Shown: positions 16,646 through 25,796, counted from the stretch's first letter. The stretch is 37,863 bases of DNA from Sphingobacterium thalpophilum (GCA_943325035.2 CALPNW020000007.1:1-37863); one strand, 5' to 3'. The notes: a model not told the origin generated them from the sequence alone. Translations and numbers: made by a program.

Positions 16646-17833
16646 TTACAATGCAGCCAGTGATCTTTCAAGATCCTGCAGCAGATCATCTACATTTTCA
16701 ATACCCACCGAATAACGGATCAGGCTTTCCGGTATGCCCAACATCGCTCTTTGTGCTTCGGTTAATTCCACATGACTGGTTGTTCTCGGCGGACCTGCCA
16801 GCGTGCTTACCGAACCAAGACTGGCTGCCAGGTGCACCAGTTGTAAGCTCGGAAGAAACTTTTCTACCAGATCATATCCTCCGTTTAAGGCAAAACTCAT
16901 TATTCCGCCAAAACCGCTCATTTGCTCTTTGGCAATTGAATGACCCGGATGTGTTTCCAGACCCGGATAAAAAACAGCTTTTACTTTAGGATGCGCTTTT
17001 AAATAGGTCGCTATTTTTAATGCAGAGGCATTTTGACGTTCGATTCTGAGTTCCAGCGTTTTCATTCCTCTGGCAATCATATAAGCGGGGTCTGCCTGCA
17101 GACTTGCTCCATTGATCTCCCGGAAATGGTACACTTGCTGAACCAGCTCTTTTTTTCCTGCAAGCAATCCACCCATGGCATCCGAATGTCCGCACAGGAA
17201 TTTGGTAGCGCTATGTACCACCAGATCGGCACCAAGTTTCAGTGGATTTTGATTGATTGGAGTAGCAAAAGTGTTGTCTACCACTACAATGGCACCTACT
17301 TTTTTTGCCGCAGCCGCCAGCCTTTTGATGTCTACCACTTTTAAGGTAGGGTTGGTAGGTGTTTCTAAATAGACCAGGTCACAGCCTTTTGCAATTTCTG
17401 CTTCCAGCTGCTCATGATCCGTAGTATCACAAAGCTGAACCGATACATTGTACTTCGGTAAAAAGTCTAAAAATAGCTTACTGGTTCCGCCATATGTATC
17501 TTTCAGAGACACCACCCTCTTACCGGCTGTTAAAAACGTGAACAAAGTATTACTGATCGCAGCCATCCCTGTAGAAAAGGAGGTAGCTGCTTCTGCTCCT
17601 TCGAGCAAACGGATTTTTTCTTCGAGTGCGGCTACAGTTGGATTGGTGTTGCGGCTGTATATATATCCTTCGGCATGGCCTGTGGATACCTTATGCCACT
17701 CATCGAGGTCTTTATATGCAAATGCTACACTGTTTACAATCGGCGTTGTAACTGCACCTTTTACATGCAGATCAGACTCTCCGCCCCAAACTGCTGTTGT
17801 ACTTTTTTTGTAAGAAGAATAATCCATTGACAT
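16646..17833 (-). CDS. PLP-dependent trans-sulfuration enzyme (cystathionine gamma-synthase family)
   Basis: A 395-residue Cys/Met metabolism PLP enzyme. Landmarks are YSRNTNPTVAALEEKI (59-74), SFSTGMAAI (85-93), DTYGGTSKLF (112-121), YLETPTNPTLKVVDI (155-169), DNTFATP (186-192) and the PLP lysine Lys211 in HSATKFLCGHSD. The family includes cystathionine gamma-synthase, cystathionine gamma-lyase and methionine gamma-lyase, and sequence alone does not settle which. The Tyr-Gly-Gly loop favours synthase/lyase over methionine gamma-lyase. Its ATG directly abuts the upstream serine hydrolase stop with no gap, so translation is probably coupled; Met3 (17827) is an alternative start. Confidence 0.88.
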   Translation of the reverse strand: MSMDYSSYKKSTTAVWGGESDLHVKGAVTTPIVNSVAFAYKDLDEWHKVSTGHAEGYIYSRNTNPTVAALEEKIRLLEGAEAATSFSTGMAAISNTLFTFLTAGKRVVSLKDTYGGTSKLFLDFLPKYNVSVQLCDTTDHEQLEAEIAKGCDLVYLETPTNPTLKVVDIKRLAAAAKKVGAIVVVDNTFATPINQNPLKLGADLVVHSATKFLCGHSDAMGGLLAGKKELVQQVYHFREINGASLQADPAYMIARGMKTLELRIERQNASALKIATYLKAHPKVKAVFYPGLETHPGHSIAKEQMSGFGGIMSFALNGGYDLVEKFLPSLQLVHLAASLGSVSTLAGPPRTTSHVELTEAQRAMLGIPESLIRYSVGIENVDDLLQDLERSLAAL

Positions 17834-19405
17834 TTACTGTTGTTTTATAAAATTGAGCCCGTCGTAACTGATATCCGAATCCGGATCGATCACTTTCATT
17901 TTAAACTGATCGATCTTTCCCTCTGCACTTAGTGTAAAGCTTACATAAGCATCTGCTTTGAGATCTTTGTTACTGAATCTTGCAATATACGTATCATACT
18001 GAAAATGTTCAAGTATTGCTTCGAGTTGTGAAGTATGATTGAACCGTAAAACCATTTTTTCATTTTTGCGCACAATGCTTACATCACCATACAAAGTATC
18101 TTTATAGGTACCCGCTAATGTTTCGGGGCTCAGCGATGGATTGGTTTTACCGCTTACAGGCAACATGGCTTTCTGCCGTGCGTCTGCCGATTTAGCCAAT
18201 GCAGTATCCATTTGTTGTTTATATGCCCCCAACCAATCGTGTGGCGGGTTTTGCATAAAATGATCAAGCAGGGGATAAATGATTGCCCAGTATGCCGCTG
18301 TAGATTCCTGGTTGGTTAATACCGTGATACCTAATTTTAATTTTGGCACCAGCACTACCTGAGAAACAAAACCATCCAGCTTACCTCCGTGGCCAACTAC
18401 TTTATAGCTCCCGTAATTATACGTTCTAAAGCCAAGGGCATACCCGTAAAAATCCATTTGCGCAGGCCTCATTTTCTCAGGAACCGTAGGAATCGGAATT
18501 GGTGTAACTATTTTCCAGAGTTCGTTTACAGCTGTTGATTTAAAGATTCTGTTATGATTAGCGGCCAGTCCTGAGTCCAGTTGCGTAATCATCCATTTAC
18601 CCATATCGATGGCAGTAGAACCTATACCACCAGCTGCATTACCGGCATCGCCCATCGCCTGTTCAGTAAATAATTCATCGATAGTCAGTTTCCCGTTCAA
18701 CCTGGAATGAGCTGCTGAAATATTTGCCTGTTCTTTTAAAACCGAAAACCTTGAAGTAGTTTCCTCCATATTTAACGGGAGCAAAATTCTCTGGCGGATA
18801 AAATCTTCCCACTCCATACCGCTTGCTGCTTTTACAATTTCTCCCGCTGCTATATAAAGAATATTATCATAGGCATAGGTTGTTCTGAAACTATGTACAA
18901 GTGGAATATTTTTTAACCTCGCTAAGATTTCTTTACGGGTATAATCGGAAGGAGGAAATACCAGTATGTCGCCCGAATAACCTGCTATACCACTGTGGTG
19001 TACCAGCAGATCCCTGACCGTGATAGTAGACGTTACCCAAGGGTCCGACATTCTGAACCAGGGTAAATGATCAATCACAGGATCCTCCCATTTTATTTTG
19101 CCTTCTTCCACCAGAATGGCAAGGGCAGTAGCAGTAAATGCTTTTGAGTTGGAAGCAATCGGAAATATAGTATGGGCATCTACAGGAGACGCAGCCCCCA
19201 TTTTTTTAACACCATACCCTTTTGCCAAAACCGTTTTCCCATCATACACAATGGAAAGTCCTATTCCCGGAACGTCAAATGTTTTTAAAACGGTATTGAT
19301 GTACGCATCCAGTTGCGGGGGAAGAACAGGTGTTTGTGCAGGGGCAATTATTGTTTGTAAGCTCCCTGTCAATAATACCAGTAGTGGTCTGAAATATTTT
19401 ATCAT
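17834..19405 (-). CDS. secreted serine hydrolase (beta-lactamase fold) with C-terminal DUF3471-like domain
   Basis: A 523-residue protein with a signal peptide (MIKYFRPLLVLLTGSLQTIIAPAQ). S85-N-S-K88 in PIASNSKAFTAT is the catalytic S-x-x-K, YDN in TYAYDNILYIAAGE is the Y-x-N motif, and VVGHGGKLDG gives the third motif. A C-terminal beta-rich region (about 405-523; LAGTYKDTLYGDVSIVRKNEKMVLRF) resembles the DUF3471 add-on common in this family. It is distinct from the shorter homologue at 7076. It begins 35 nt after hypE on the same strand and may be reached by hyp transcripts. Substrate is unknown. Confidence 0.88.
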   Translation of the reverse strand: MIKYFRPLLVLLTGSLQTIIAPAQTPVLPPQLDAYINTVLKTFDVPGIGLSIVYDGKTVLAKGYGVKKMGAASPVDAHTIFPIASNSKAFTATALAILVEEGKIKWEDPVIDHLPWFRMSDPWVTSTITVRDLLVHHSGIAGYSGDILVFPPSDYTRKEILARLKNIPLVHSFRTTYAYDNILYIAAGEIVKAASGMEWEDFIRQRILLPLNMEETTSRFSVLKEQANISAAHSRLNGKLTIDELFTEQAMGDAGNAAGGIGSTAIDMGKWMITQLDSGLAANHNRIFKSTAVNELWKIVTPIPIPTVPEKMRPAQMDFYGYALGFRTYNYGSYKVVGHGGKLDGFVSQVVLVPKLKLGITVLTNQESTAAYWAIIYPLLDHFMQNPPHDWLGAYKQQMDTALAKSADARQKAMLPVSGKTNPSLSPETLAGTYKDTLYGDVSIVRKNEKMVLRFNHTSQLEAILEHFQYDTYIARFSNKDLKADAYVSFTLSAEGKIDQFKMKVIDPDSDISYDGLNFIKQQ

Positions 19406-19440
19406 CCGGATGTTTTAAATGACCAATATACGCATGTATA

Positions 19441-20496
19441 TCAGCAAATCCGCGGAAGCTGTTCTCCGGTTAAATAATTCACCATCCGCTTTCCGCCTAC
19501 GCGGCTTTTCATCATTACTTTTCCGCCATACGCTTTGGTTACCTCACCAATAATGGCTGCATGTATACCATTGGGATCTTTTTGCAGAGCCAACAGAAAA
19601 TCATTGGCAATTTCTTTTTTTACCACTGCCATGAATAATCCCTCGTTGGCAACATACAATGGATCCAGTCCCAGCATTTCGCAGGCACCGTCTACCTGTT
19701 CATCGATCGGTAATAATTTTTGATCCAGAAAAAACCCAAGCTGGGTAAGTTCTGCAATTTCATTCAATACAGAAGCCACACCACCTCTGGTAGGATCGCG
19801 CATGAAATGAATCGCTGTGCCAAACTGGTCGAGCAGGGCAAGTACGGTATGATTCAGATTAGCTGTATCACTGGTGATGGTGGTTTCAAATTCAAGGCCC
19901 TGCCTTAAACTCATAATGGCCATACCATGAGAAGCAATATTTCCGCTGACGATGATCACATCACCCTCTTCAATGTTTTTATGGTGGATACTTGCCTTTG
20001 GATGAATCAGCCCTACACCGGATGTGTTGATATAGATTTTGTCGCCTTTGCCTTTCTCTACCACTTTGGTATCTCCGGTAACAATATGTATACCTGCTTT
20101 ATCCGCAGCTTTTTTAATACTTAACAGTACTTCCCAAAACTCCGTCATCGGAAATCCCTCTTCAATAATAAAGCCCAACGATAAGTACTTTGGCTGTGCA
20201 CCACACATGGTTAAATCATTCACCGTTCCATTAACTGCCAGATCACCAATATTCCCACCCGGAAAAAAAATAGGAGAGATCACATAGCTGTCTGTGCTGA
20301 ATGCCATCTTTCCGTTCATCTCAAAAACAGCACCATCGTGCTGCTGATCGAGTACATCATTTTTAAAAATATCAAATACCCCGCTCTGCAAAAGCCGGTG
20401 CGTAAGCAGGCCGCCACTTCCGTGTCCTAAAGTAATAACATCAAAATCAAACTTCGGCATCGGACACTGTAACTGCATTTTTATATTTTCTGACAT
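19441..20496 (-). CDS. hypE: hydrogenase maturation protein HypE
   Basis: A 351-residue PurM-like ATP-dependent enzyme that dehydrates the thiocarboxamide carried on its C-terminal cysteine to a thiocyanate, the source of the CN ligands of the [NiFe] site. ITLGHGSGGLLTHRLL (about 21-36) is the family start, DPTRGGVASVLNE the ATP-binding block, and the protein ends PRIC with the essential terminal Cys. It works with HypF and passes CN to HypC-HypD. Last of the hyp genes, 66 nt after hypD. Confidence 0.96.
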   Translation of the reverse strand: MSENIKMQLQCPMPKFDFDVITLGHGSGGLLTHRLLQSGVFDIFKNDVLDQQHDGAVFEMNGKMAFSTDSYVISPIFFPGGNIGDLAVNGTVNDLTMCGAQPKYLSLGFIIEEGFPMTEFWEVLLSIKKAADKAGIHIVTGDTKVVEKGKGDKIYINTSGVGLIHPKASIHHKNIEEGDVIIVSGNIASHGMAIMSLRQGLEFETTITSDTANLNHTVLALLDQFGTAIHFMRDPTRGGVASVLNEIAELTQLGFFLDQKLLPIDEQVDGACEMLGLDPLYVANEGLFMAVVKKEIANDFLLALQKDPNGIHAAIIGEVTKAYGGKVMMKSRVGGKRMVNYLTGEQLPRIC

Positions 20497-20562
20497 TGAA
20501 ATGATTTAAAAGAAGTAACCCGGAATTCTTAACACTGCTTTTATAGTTCAGCTCTTGAATGA

Positions 20563-21651
20563 TCACTCCGTTCCGGAATAATGATAATAAGCGGCACAGG
20601 CACCCTCACTGCTCACCATCGGTGCACCCAGCGGATGTTCGGGCTTGCATTTTGTTCCAAAGTTTGGACATTGCTTGGGTTTCTTTAACCCTTTCATGAT
20701 ATCACCACTGATGCATTCTTTGTTTTCCACTGCCAGCGGTATATTGATATTGAACTTAAGTCGGGCATTAAAATTTTTATACCGGTCGTTTACTTCATAC
20801 CCGCTCTGTGGAATATTTCCAATACCTCTCCACACCCTGTCTCCCACTTCAAACACCTGATGGATGGTGTTCTGTGCAACCGCATTCCCTTCGCGCTGCA
20901 CATACCTTACATACTGATTCTCTACTTTATATTCTCCCTTTTCCAACTGCACTACCGCCATTAATATGCCCTGCAATAAATCAACCGGCTCAAATCCTGT
21001 TATCACAATAGGGCATTGGTATTTTTGGGCAACAGGATGGTATTCCTCTGTTCCCATGATTGTGCATACATGGCCGGCTGCCAGAAATGCATCAATCAGA
21101 TTTTCTTTGTCGCCTAAAATGGCTTCCATAGCAGGTGGCACCAATACATGCGATGCAAGAATGCTGTAATTGTTTAAGCCCAGCTGGTCTGCGTGTACCA
21201 CACTCAATGCATTGGCAGGTGCGGTAGTTTCAAAGCCAACCGCAAAAAATACGACCTGTTTATCCGGATGTTGTTTTGCCAGTTGCACCGCTTCTAACGG
21301 AGAATATAGAATTCTTACATCTGCACCCTCTGCCTTAACCTCCAGCAAACTTTTTTTACTTCCGGGCACCCGCAACATGTCTCCAAAAGAACAGAGGATG
21401 GTATTTGGTTGTTCTGCCAGAAAAATGGCTTCATCGATTACACTCACGCTGGTAACGCAAACCGGACAGCCCGGCCCGTGAACCATCGTTATCTTATCGG
21501 GCAGCATGTCCAGGATGCCGTTCTTTACCAGACTATGTGTTTGTCCGCCGCAGATTTCCATCAAGGTCCATGGCTTTGTAGTAATCCGGTGTATTTCTTT
21601 AATGAATTCTTCTACCAGTTCCGGGTCTCTGTATTCGGTTAAGTACTTCAT
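20563..21651 (-). CDS. hypD: hydrogenase maturation protein HypD
   Basis: A 362-residue [4Fe-4S] protein that is the scaffold, with HypC, on which Fe(CN)2CO is built. Key motifs: CGGQTH (34-39), HGPGCPVCVT (69-80 region), FAVGFETTAPA, and the C-terminal Cys cluster QCPNFGTKCKPEHPLG...SSEGACAAYY that ligates the Fe-S cluster. Length and motif set are normal. It lies 16 nt after hypC and before hypE, giving the usual C-D-E order. Confidence 0.96.
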   Translation of the reverse strand: MKYLTEYRDPELVEEFIKEIHRITTKPWTLMEICGGQTHSLVKNGILDMLPDKITMVHGPGCPVCVTSVSVIDEAIFLAEQPNTILCSFGDMLRVPGSKKSLLEVKAEGADVRILYSPLEAVQLAKQHPDKQVVFFAVGFETTAPANALSVVHADQLGLNNYSILASHVLVPPAMEAILGDKENLIDAFLAAGHVCTIMGTEEYHPVAQKYQCPIVITGFEPVDLLQGILMAVVQLEKGEYKVENQYVRYVQREGNAVAQNTIHQVFEVGDRVWRGIGNIPQSGYEVNDRYKNFNARLKFNINIPLAVENKECISGDIMKGLKKPKQCPNFGTKCKPEHPLGAPMVSSEGACAAYYHYSGTE

Positions 21652-21667
21652 AGCTGCAGGATTGGTT

Positions 21668-21934
21668 TTAATGAACTAAATCAGATTCAGGTGTTTCCAG
21701 TTCTTCTACCTCTCCCATGTCTTTCAGATAACTGAATACTTTTTTGGCTTCCTCTTCATCTACCTTACCAATAGCAACTCCTACATGCACCAATACATAA
21801 TCGCCTACCTGCACATCGGTTACCATGCATAAATTAATGTCTTTCATGATGCCGCCAAAAGATACTTTTCCGGTTCTGAAAGTATCATCAAGCGCAGTAA
21901 TAGAAATGATTTTACCGGGAATGGCTAAACACAT
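21668..21934 (-). CDS. hypC: hydrogenase maturation chaperone HypC
   Basis: An 88-residue chaperone starting MCLAIPGKII, with the essential Cys2 that binds the Fe moiety in the HypC-HypD complex and the large-subunit precursor. The beta-barrel block GDYVLVHVGVAIGKVDEEEA (45-64) is conserved. An acidic tail follows (MGEVEELETPESD). It sits 10 nt after hypF and 16 nt before hypD. Confidence 0.96.
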   Translation of the reverse strand: MCLAIPGKIISITALDDTFRTGKVSFGGIMKDINLCMVTDVQVGDYVLVHVGVAIGKVDEEEAKKVFSYLKDMGEVEELETPESDLVH

Positions 21935-21944
21935 ATAATTCGGT

Positions 21945-24278
21945 TTAAAATAATTGATGATTGATCGTCTGCTGGTTTAACAGAACATCGGATTTTTTTT
22001 CGTCCGGGAAAGCCTCATAATAGGCCAGCTGTCCAAACCCTATACACTCGTCGTTTGAACTGAGTTGCCTATGAAAATATACATTTATTTTTCCGGATAT
22101 TTTTCCGGTAATCAGATCGGTTAATACTGCATTTTGAAAAACACCGCCGCTACAGGCCATACGTGCAATATTTAATTCATGGCATACCTGAACAACTCCG
22201 TTGGCAAGAGAGTTAAAAATTTTCCAGGCTATTTCGGGCACAGGAAGCTGATGGATACGATCCTTTAAAACGGCTTTTATAAAATCATGCCAGTTCAATA
22301 TCCCCTTCTCCATTGGCAACGGATAAAATTCCTCATACCTGCGGATAGCAGCCCCTGCCTGCGCTTCCAATAGCATAGCGGCTTCTCCCTCATAACTATG
22401 CGTAGCTTTTATTCCAAGTATACAAGCCAGGCCATCCAGAAATCTACCCATTGAACTGGTAAGCAAAGGGTGTTCCTGCTGCAATAATTTTTGAAAATAT
22501 TTCCATTCCACCGCAGAAAAATGATCAGTAAGCATTGCCTGTTCTTCCGGAAAGTTTTTCAGCAGGCTCAGTGCAGATAAACGGGGCTCCTTGCTCATTT
22601 TATCTCCAGCCAGCTGGGGGAAATAGTTGAGGTGTGCAATCCGTTCCATTTTTTTTGGATGATAAATAAACAGTTCACTTCCCCAGATCTGATGGTCTTC
22701 TCCATACCCTGTTCCATCCCAGATCACGCCCAAAACAGGTTCCGCCGTATTCAGTAATTGATTTTCTGCAAGAACGGCTGCAAAATGCGCTTTATGATGC
22801 TGTATTTCAATGACTGCATCAAAATTATTTTTACGGGAAATTTCCCGGCCAAAATCCGAAACACTATAGCCTGGATGTGCATCTACCAGTACCCGGGTGG
22901 GCACCAGTTGAAGGAGGCTAAGCAAATGGTTCAATGTATTTAAATAGCTTTCCTGTGATTCAATGGTACCCTGGTCTCCCAAAAACTGACTGATGTATAG
23001 ATTTTTATGATCCTGCAGTGCAAAAGCACTTTTCAATTCACCCCCAGTTGCCAGTATGGTTTGCCCCGCAGGCTGAAGCGGATTGGGAAAATAATTTGGA
23101 GCCAGTCCCCTGCTTCTTCTGAGAATTATTTTTTGTTCGTTGTTTGTAAACTGGAGTACACTGTCATCCTGTGGAATCAGGATATCTCTGTCGAAAGTAA
23201 GTACCAGTGCTGCTACATCAAATAAAACAGCCAGTGCTTCATCATCTTTATAAATAATGGGTGAACCGCTGATATTGGCACTGGTAGCAATCAATGGTCT
23301 GCCTGCATTTGAAGCCAGTAAGTACAGAAGCGGCGTGTAGGCAATCATTACACCCAGTTTGTTGAGGCCGGGAGCAATGGCATCTGTACAAATATTGTTT
23401 CCGGTTATTGATTTTTTTGTACACAGCACAATTGGTGCGGCCTTACTTTCAATGGCTTCTTTTTCGCATTGCCTGAGCTGAACATCTGCCAACACCGATT
23501 CTACACGGTCGTATAAAACAGCAAAAGGTTTTGTGGGACGATGTTTGTTAGTCCGCAGATTTTCAATGGCGGTAAGATTGGTAGCATCACAAAGCAAGAG
23601 ATATCCGCCTACCCCTTTAACGGCAATTGTTTGTCCGTTCAGTAATGCCTCTGTTGCCAGATCAGGAATTGCCTCCTGTGAACAATGGTATTGCGCCGAA
23701 GGCGAATGGTAAAGGTGCATATTCACTGCACAGGACTTACAGGAATTGGTTTGGCTGTAATGTCTTCTGTTGTTAATATCATGGTATTCCGAATTGCAGT
23801 CATCGCATACTGCCAGATAATCCATAGTGGTATTCTCCCTGTCGTAGGGTAGTTCATCTACAATGGAATAACGTGGGCCACAGTTTAAACAGGTAGTAAA
23901 AGCATAGCCGTTTCTTTTGTTGGAAAGGGTAGTGAGTTCCTCCTTACATGCAATACACATAGCAATATCGGGCGTTAAGAGCAGATCAGGCCTGGCCGTT
24001 GATACGCTTGGGCGGATTGTAAAGGATTTAAACTGTTTTCGTTCAGATTTAAAAATATCCTTGAATACGATCAATGCATTCGGAGGAGGGTTATTGGTAA
24101 GTTCATAATAAAAAACCGCCGTATCCAGCAGTGAGGCAGTAAACTCAATCACTACGCCTTCATTGGTGTTGCTTACCCAGCCACCTATATTCATTGATGT
24201 TGCCAGCTTGCAGACGAAAGGCCTGAATCCTACTCCCTGTACCAGGCCCTTAATATGAATATAATAGGTTTGTGACAT
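21945..24278 (-). CDS. hypF: carbamoyltransferase HypF
   Basis: A 777-residue multidomain enzyme that uses carbamoyl phosphate and ATP to carbamoylate the HypE terminal Cys. Domains in order: acylphosphatase (1-90, GLVQGVGFRPFVCKLA), two zinc fingers (about 105-190, with CIACKEEL, CLNCGPRYS, CDDCNSEYH, SCKSCAV), a YrdC-like ATP/carbamate domain (about 200-385, GGYLLLCDATN and TKPFAVLY), and the Kae1-like C-terminal domain with QHHKAHFAAVLAE and GVIWDGTGYG. All parts appear intact. It begins 4 nt after the hypB stop, indicating tight coupling. Confidence 0.97.
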   Translation of the reverse strand: MSQTYYIHIKGLVQGVGFRPFVCKLATSMNIGGWVSNTNEGVVIEFTASLLDTAVFYYELTNNPPPNALIVFKDIFKSERKQFKSFTIRPSVSTARPDLLLTPDIAMCIACKEELTTLSNKRNGYAFTTCLNCGPRYSIVDELPYDRENTTMDYLAVCDDCNSEYHDINNRRHYSQTNSCKSCAVNMHLYHSPSAQYHCSQEAIPDLATEALLNGQTIAVKGVGGYLLLCDATNLTAIENLRTNKHRPTKPFAVLYDRVESVLADVQLRQCEKEAIESKAAPIVLCTKKSITGNNICTDAIAPGLNKLGVMIAYTPLLYLLASNAGRPLIATSANISGSPIIYKDDEALAVLFDVAALVLTFDRDILIPQDDSVLQFTNNEQKIILRRSRGLAPNYFPNPLQPAGQTILATGGELKSAFALQDHKNLYISQFLGDQGTIESQESYLNTLNHLLSLLQLVPTRVLVDAHPGYSVSDFGREISRKNNFDAVIEIQHHKAHFAAVLAENQLLNTAEPVLGVIWDGTGYGEDHQIWGSELFIYHPKKMERIAHLNYFPQLAGDKMSKEPRLSALSLLKNFPEEQAMLTDHFSAVEWKYFQKLLQQEHPLLTSSMGRFLDGLACILGIKATHSYEGEAAMLLEAQAGAAIRRYEEFYPLPMEKGILNWHDFIKAVLKDRIHQLPVPEIAWKIFNSLANGVVQVCHELNIARMACSGGVFQNAVLTDLITGKISGKINVYFHRQLSSNDECIGFGQLAYYEAFPDEKKSDVLLNQQTINHQLF

Positions 24279-24282
24279 TCAC

Positions 24283-25053
24283 TCAGATTAATTCCGGAAC
24301 TACTACTTTAGACTTCAACCAGTTGTACCATTTCTCTAAACCTTCTCCCGAAGTGCAGCTTACTTCTATGATCTCCAGGTTGTGATTCACTTTTTTGGCA
24401 TTGGCTTTTACCTTATTGATATCAAACGGAACATAAGGCAGAAGGTCAATTTTATTGATAATACAAAGTGTGGATGAATGAAACATATCGGGATACTTCA
24501 ATGGCTTATCATCGCCCTCTGTGACACTGATAATGACCACTCTTTCTTTTTCACCCAGATCAAACATGGCCGGACAAACAAGATTGCCTACGTTTTCAAT
24601 AAATAAAACAGAATTGTCTTTTGGTTTCATGCCCTGCAATGCATGCAATACCATATGCGAATCGAGATGGCATCCTTTTCCTGTATTGATCTGGGTAACT
24701 TTTGTACCGGTTGCATGTATACGGTCGGCATCATTGGTAGTTTGCTGATCACCTTCAATCACTGCAAACTCCAGTTCACCCTTCAGGTCTTTCAGTGTTC
24801 TTTCCAGTAAAGATGTTTTTCCGGAACCGGGTGAACTCACCAGATTCATTGCCAGTATGTTCTTGGCATCAAAATAGCCCCTGTTTCTTTCGGCCAGTAA
24901 ATTATTCTGGTGTAATACATCTCTTTCTACATCCACAATGGTTTTAGAGGAAGGGTGAGTATGTTCATTACCGGCCGGATGCGCATGATCCTGTTCACCT
25001 AAATGATGAATAGAAGTACCGCCGCCGGAATCACAACCGCAAGTTGCACACAT
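24283..25053 (-). CDS. hypB: hydrogenase nickel-insertion GTPase HypB
   Basis: A 256-residue SIMIBI GTPase that delivers Ni to the large subunit. It opens with MCATCGC, the CxxCxC high-affinity Ni site, and a modest His-rich stretch (HHLGEQDHAHPAGNEHTH) that may store metal. The P-loop is SSPGSGKTSLLE, and the G-domain metal site residues appear in GKGCHLDSH and NLVCPAMFDLGE. NKIDLLPY is the guanine-specificity motif. It follows hypA by 35 nt. Confidence 0.97.
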   Translation of the reverse strand: MCATCGCDSGGGTSIHHLGEQDHAHPAGNEHTHPSSKTIVDVERDVLHQNNLLAERNRGYFDAKNILAMNLVSSPGSGKTSLLERTLKDLKGELEFAVIEGDQQTTNDADRIHATGTKVTQINTGKGCHLDSHMVLHALQGMKPKDNSVLFIENVGNLVCPAMFDLGEKERVVIISVTEGDDKPLKYPDMFHSSTLCIINKIDLLPYVPFDINKVKANAKKVNHNLEIIEVSCTSGEGLEKWYNWLKSKVVVPELI

Positions 25054-25088
25054 ATATAATAGTTTAAAATTCTACAAAGCAATCTGGT

Positions 25089-25430
25089 TTAAGATACTAC
25101 CAGTGATTTTACCCGCAGCTCTTTTCCACTGAGGATGTTGAGCAGGTGTTCGCCGCATACCGGACAGGCATCATAATAATTCTGTATGGCAAACTCGGCG
25201 CTACAGTCCAGACAGAGCGCCCTGGCCTCTATGCGGTTGATCTTTCTCAGCGCATGTTCCAGAACAGATCTTTTAACCGCCTGGTTCCAGGCAAAATCAA
25301 AAGAGTCCATTTCAATGCCACTCATTGTACCAATATCCAGTTCAATTTCATCAATAGTTACAGCAGCTGCATCCATGGCCTGTTGCTGTGCAATAGCAAT
25401 GATACTCATGACTATCGAAAGCTCGTGCAT
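25089..25430 (-). CDS. hypA: hydrogenase nickel metallochaperone HypA
   Basis: A 113-residue Ni chaperone. MHELSIV gives the N-terminal Met-His Ni ligand, and the structural zinc site is CLDC (about 73-76) and CPVC (about 90-93). It partners with HypB for nickel insertion. It begins 3 nt after the preceding small membrane protein gene, so the two are translated from the same message. Confidence 0.96.
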   Translation of the reverse strand: MHELSIVMSIIAIAQQQAMDAAAVTIDEIELDIGTMSGIEMDSFDFAWNQAVKRSVLEHALRKINRIEARALCLDCSAEFAIQNYYDACPVCGEHLLNILSGKELRVKSLVVS

Positions 25431-25433
25431 GGG

Positions 25434-25652
25434 CTATTTTTGAGTATGTGTATTTTTTTTCCGGTTGAAATGTAATACCGCAAATACAATTACAATACTG
25501 CCTAAAGAAATCACTGCATGCATGGGCTGTGTAAAGTAATGTATGATGGTATAACCGGAATCTCCGTGATCTCCATGACCCGGATGTGCCATTGTAATGA
25601 AAGGCATAACAATAAGAATGAAAAGGCTGATAACACTAACAAGTTTTTTCAT
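25434..25652 (-). CDS. small His-rich membrane protein heading the hyp operon (mini HupE-like)
   Basis: A 72-residue protein with a signal-like first helix (MKKLVSVISLFILIVMPFITM), then AHPGHGDHGDSGY with four His in ten residues, a linker HYFTQPMHA, a second helix (AVISLGSIVIVFAVLHF) and a basic, His-containing tail (NRKKNTHTQK). HupE/UreJ nickel permeases also start after a signal peptide with a His-rich segment, but they have six helices, so this is at most a shortened analogue. It sits 3 nt upstream of hypA and is first in the maturation operon. A role in binding or delivering Ni at the membrane is inference. Confidence 0.75.
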   Translation of the reverse strand: MKKLVSVISLFILIVMPFITMAHPGHGDHGDSGYTIIHYFTQPMHAVISLGSIVIVFAVLHFNRKKNTHTQK

Positions 25653-25671
25653 ATTTCATATTTTTCTTGTA

Positions 25672-25767
25672 CAATATTAACCAGAATAAAAATCGGTTTT
25701 TATGATGAAAGTCATAAAAAGCAATGACACTTCGCATAAAAAGACTTGAATGGCCATATTAGCTTTG
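25672..25767. promoter_or_regulatory. shared hyp/hup promoter region with Crp/Fnr-type dyad
   Basis: Between the divergent operons lies a perfect dyad: arms TTTTTATGA (25697-25705) and TCATAAAAA (25712-25720) around TGAAAG. The core TATGA-N6-TCATA has the spacing of Crp/Fnr-family sites. A -7-like TAATATTG faces left at 25672-25679 (hyp side), and a perfect TAGCTTTG faces right at 25760-25767 (hup side). Neither has a good -33 TTTG, as expected for activator-dependent promoters. The dyad centre falls near -42 for the hyp start and near -62 to -65 for the hup start, the class II and class I activator positions. Regulator identity is not shown. Confidence 0.6.
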
Positions 25768-25796
25768 AGAAGCTCTTAACCTTAAAACTTGCCAGC

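Noticed and set aside
19426-19441. Short palindrome ATATAC-GCAT-GTATAT at the hypE stop
   Set aside because: AT-rich 6-bp arms are expected by chance, and there is no T-run or nearby start to give it meaning.
24871-25053. HypB His stretch considered as a nickel storage domain
   Set aside because: It has only a few His residues, far shorter than the nickel-storage HypB (nickelin) type; it is described only as a modest metal-binding stretch.
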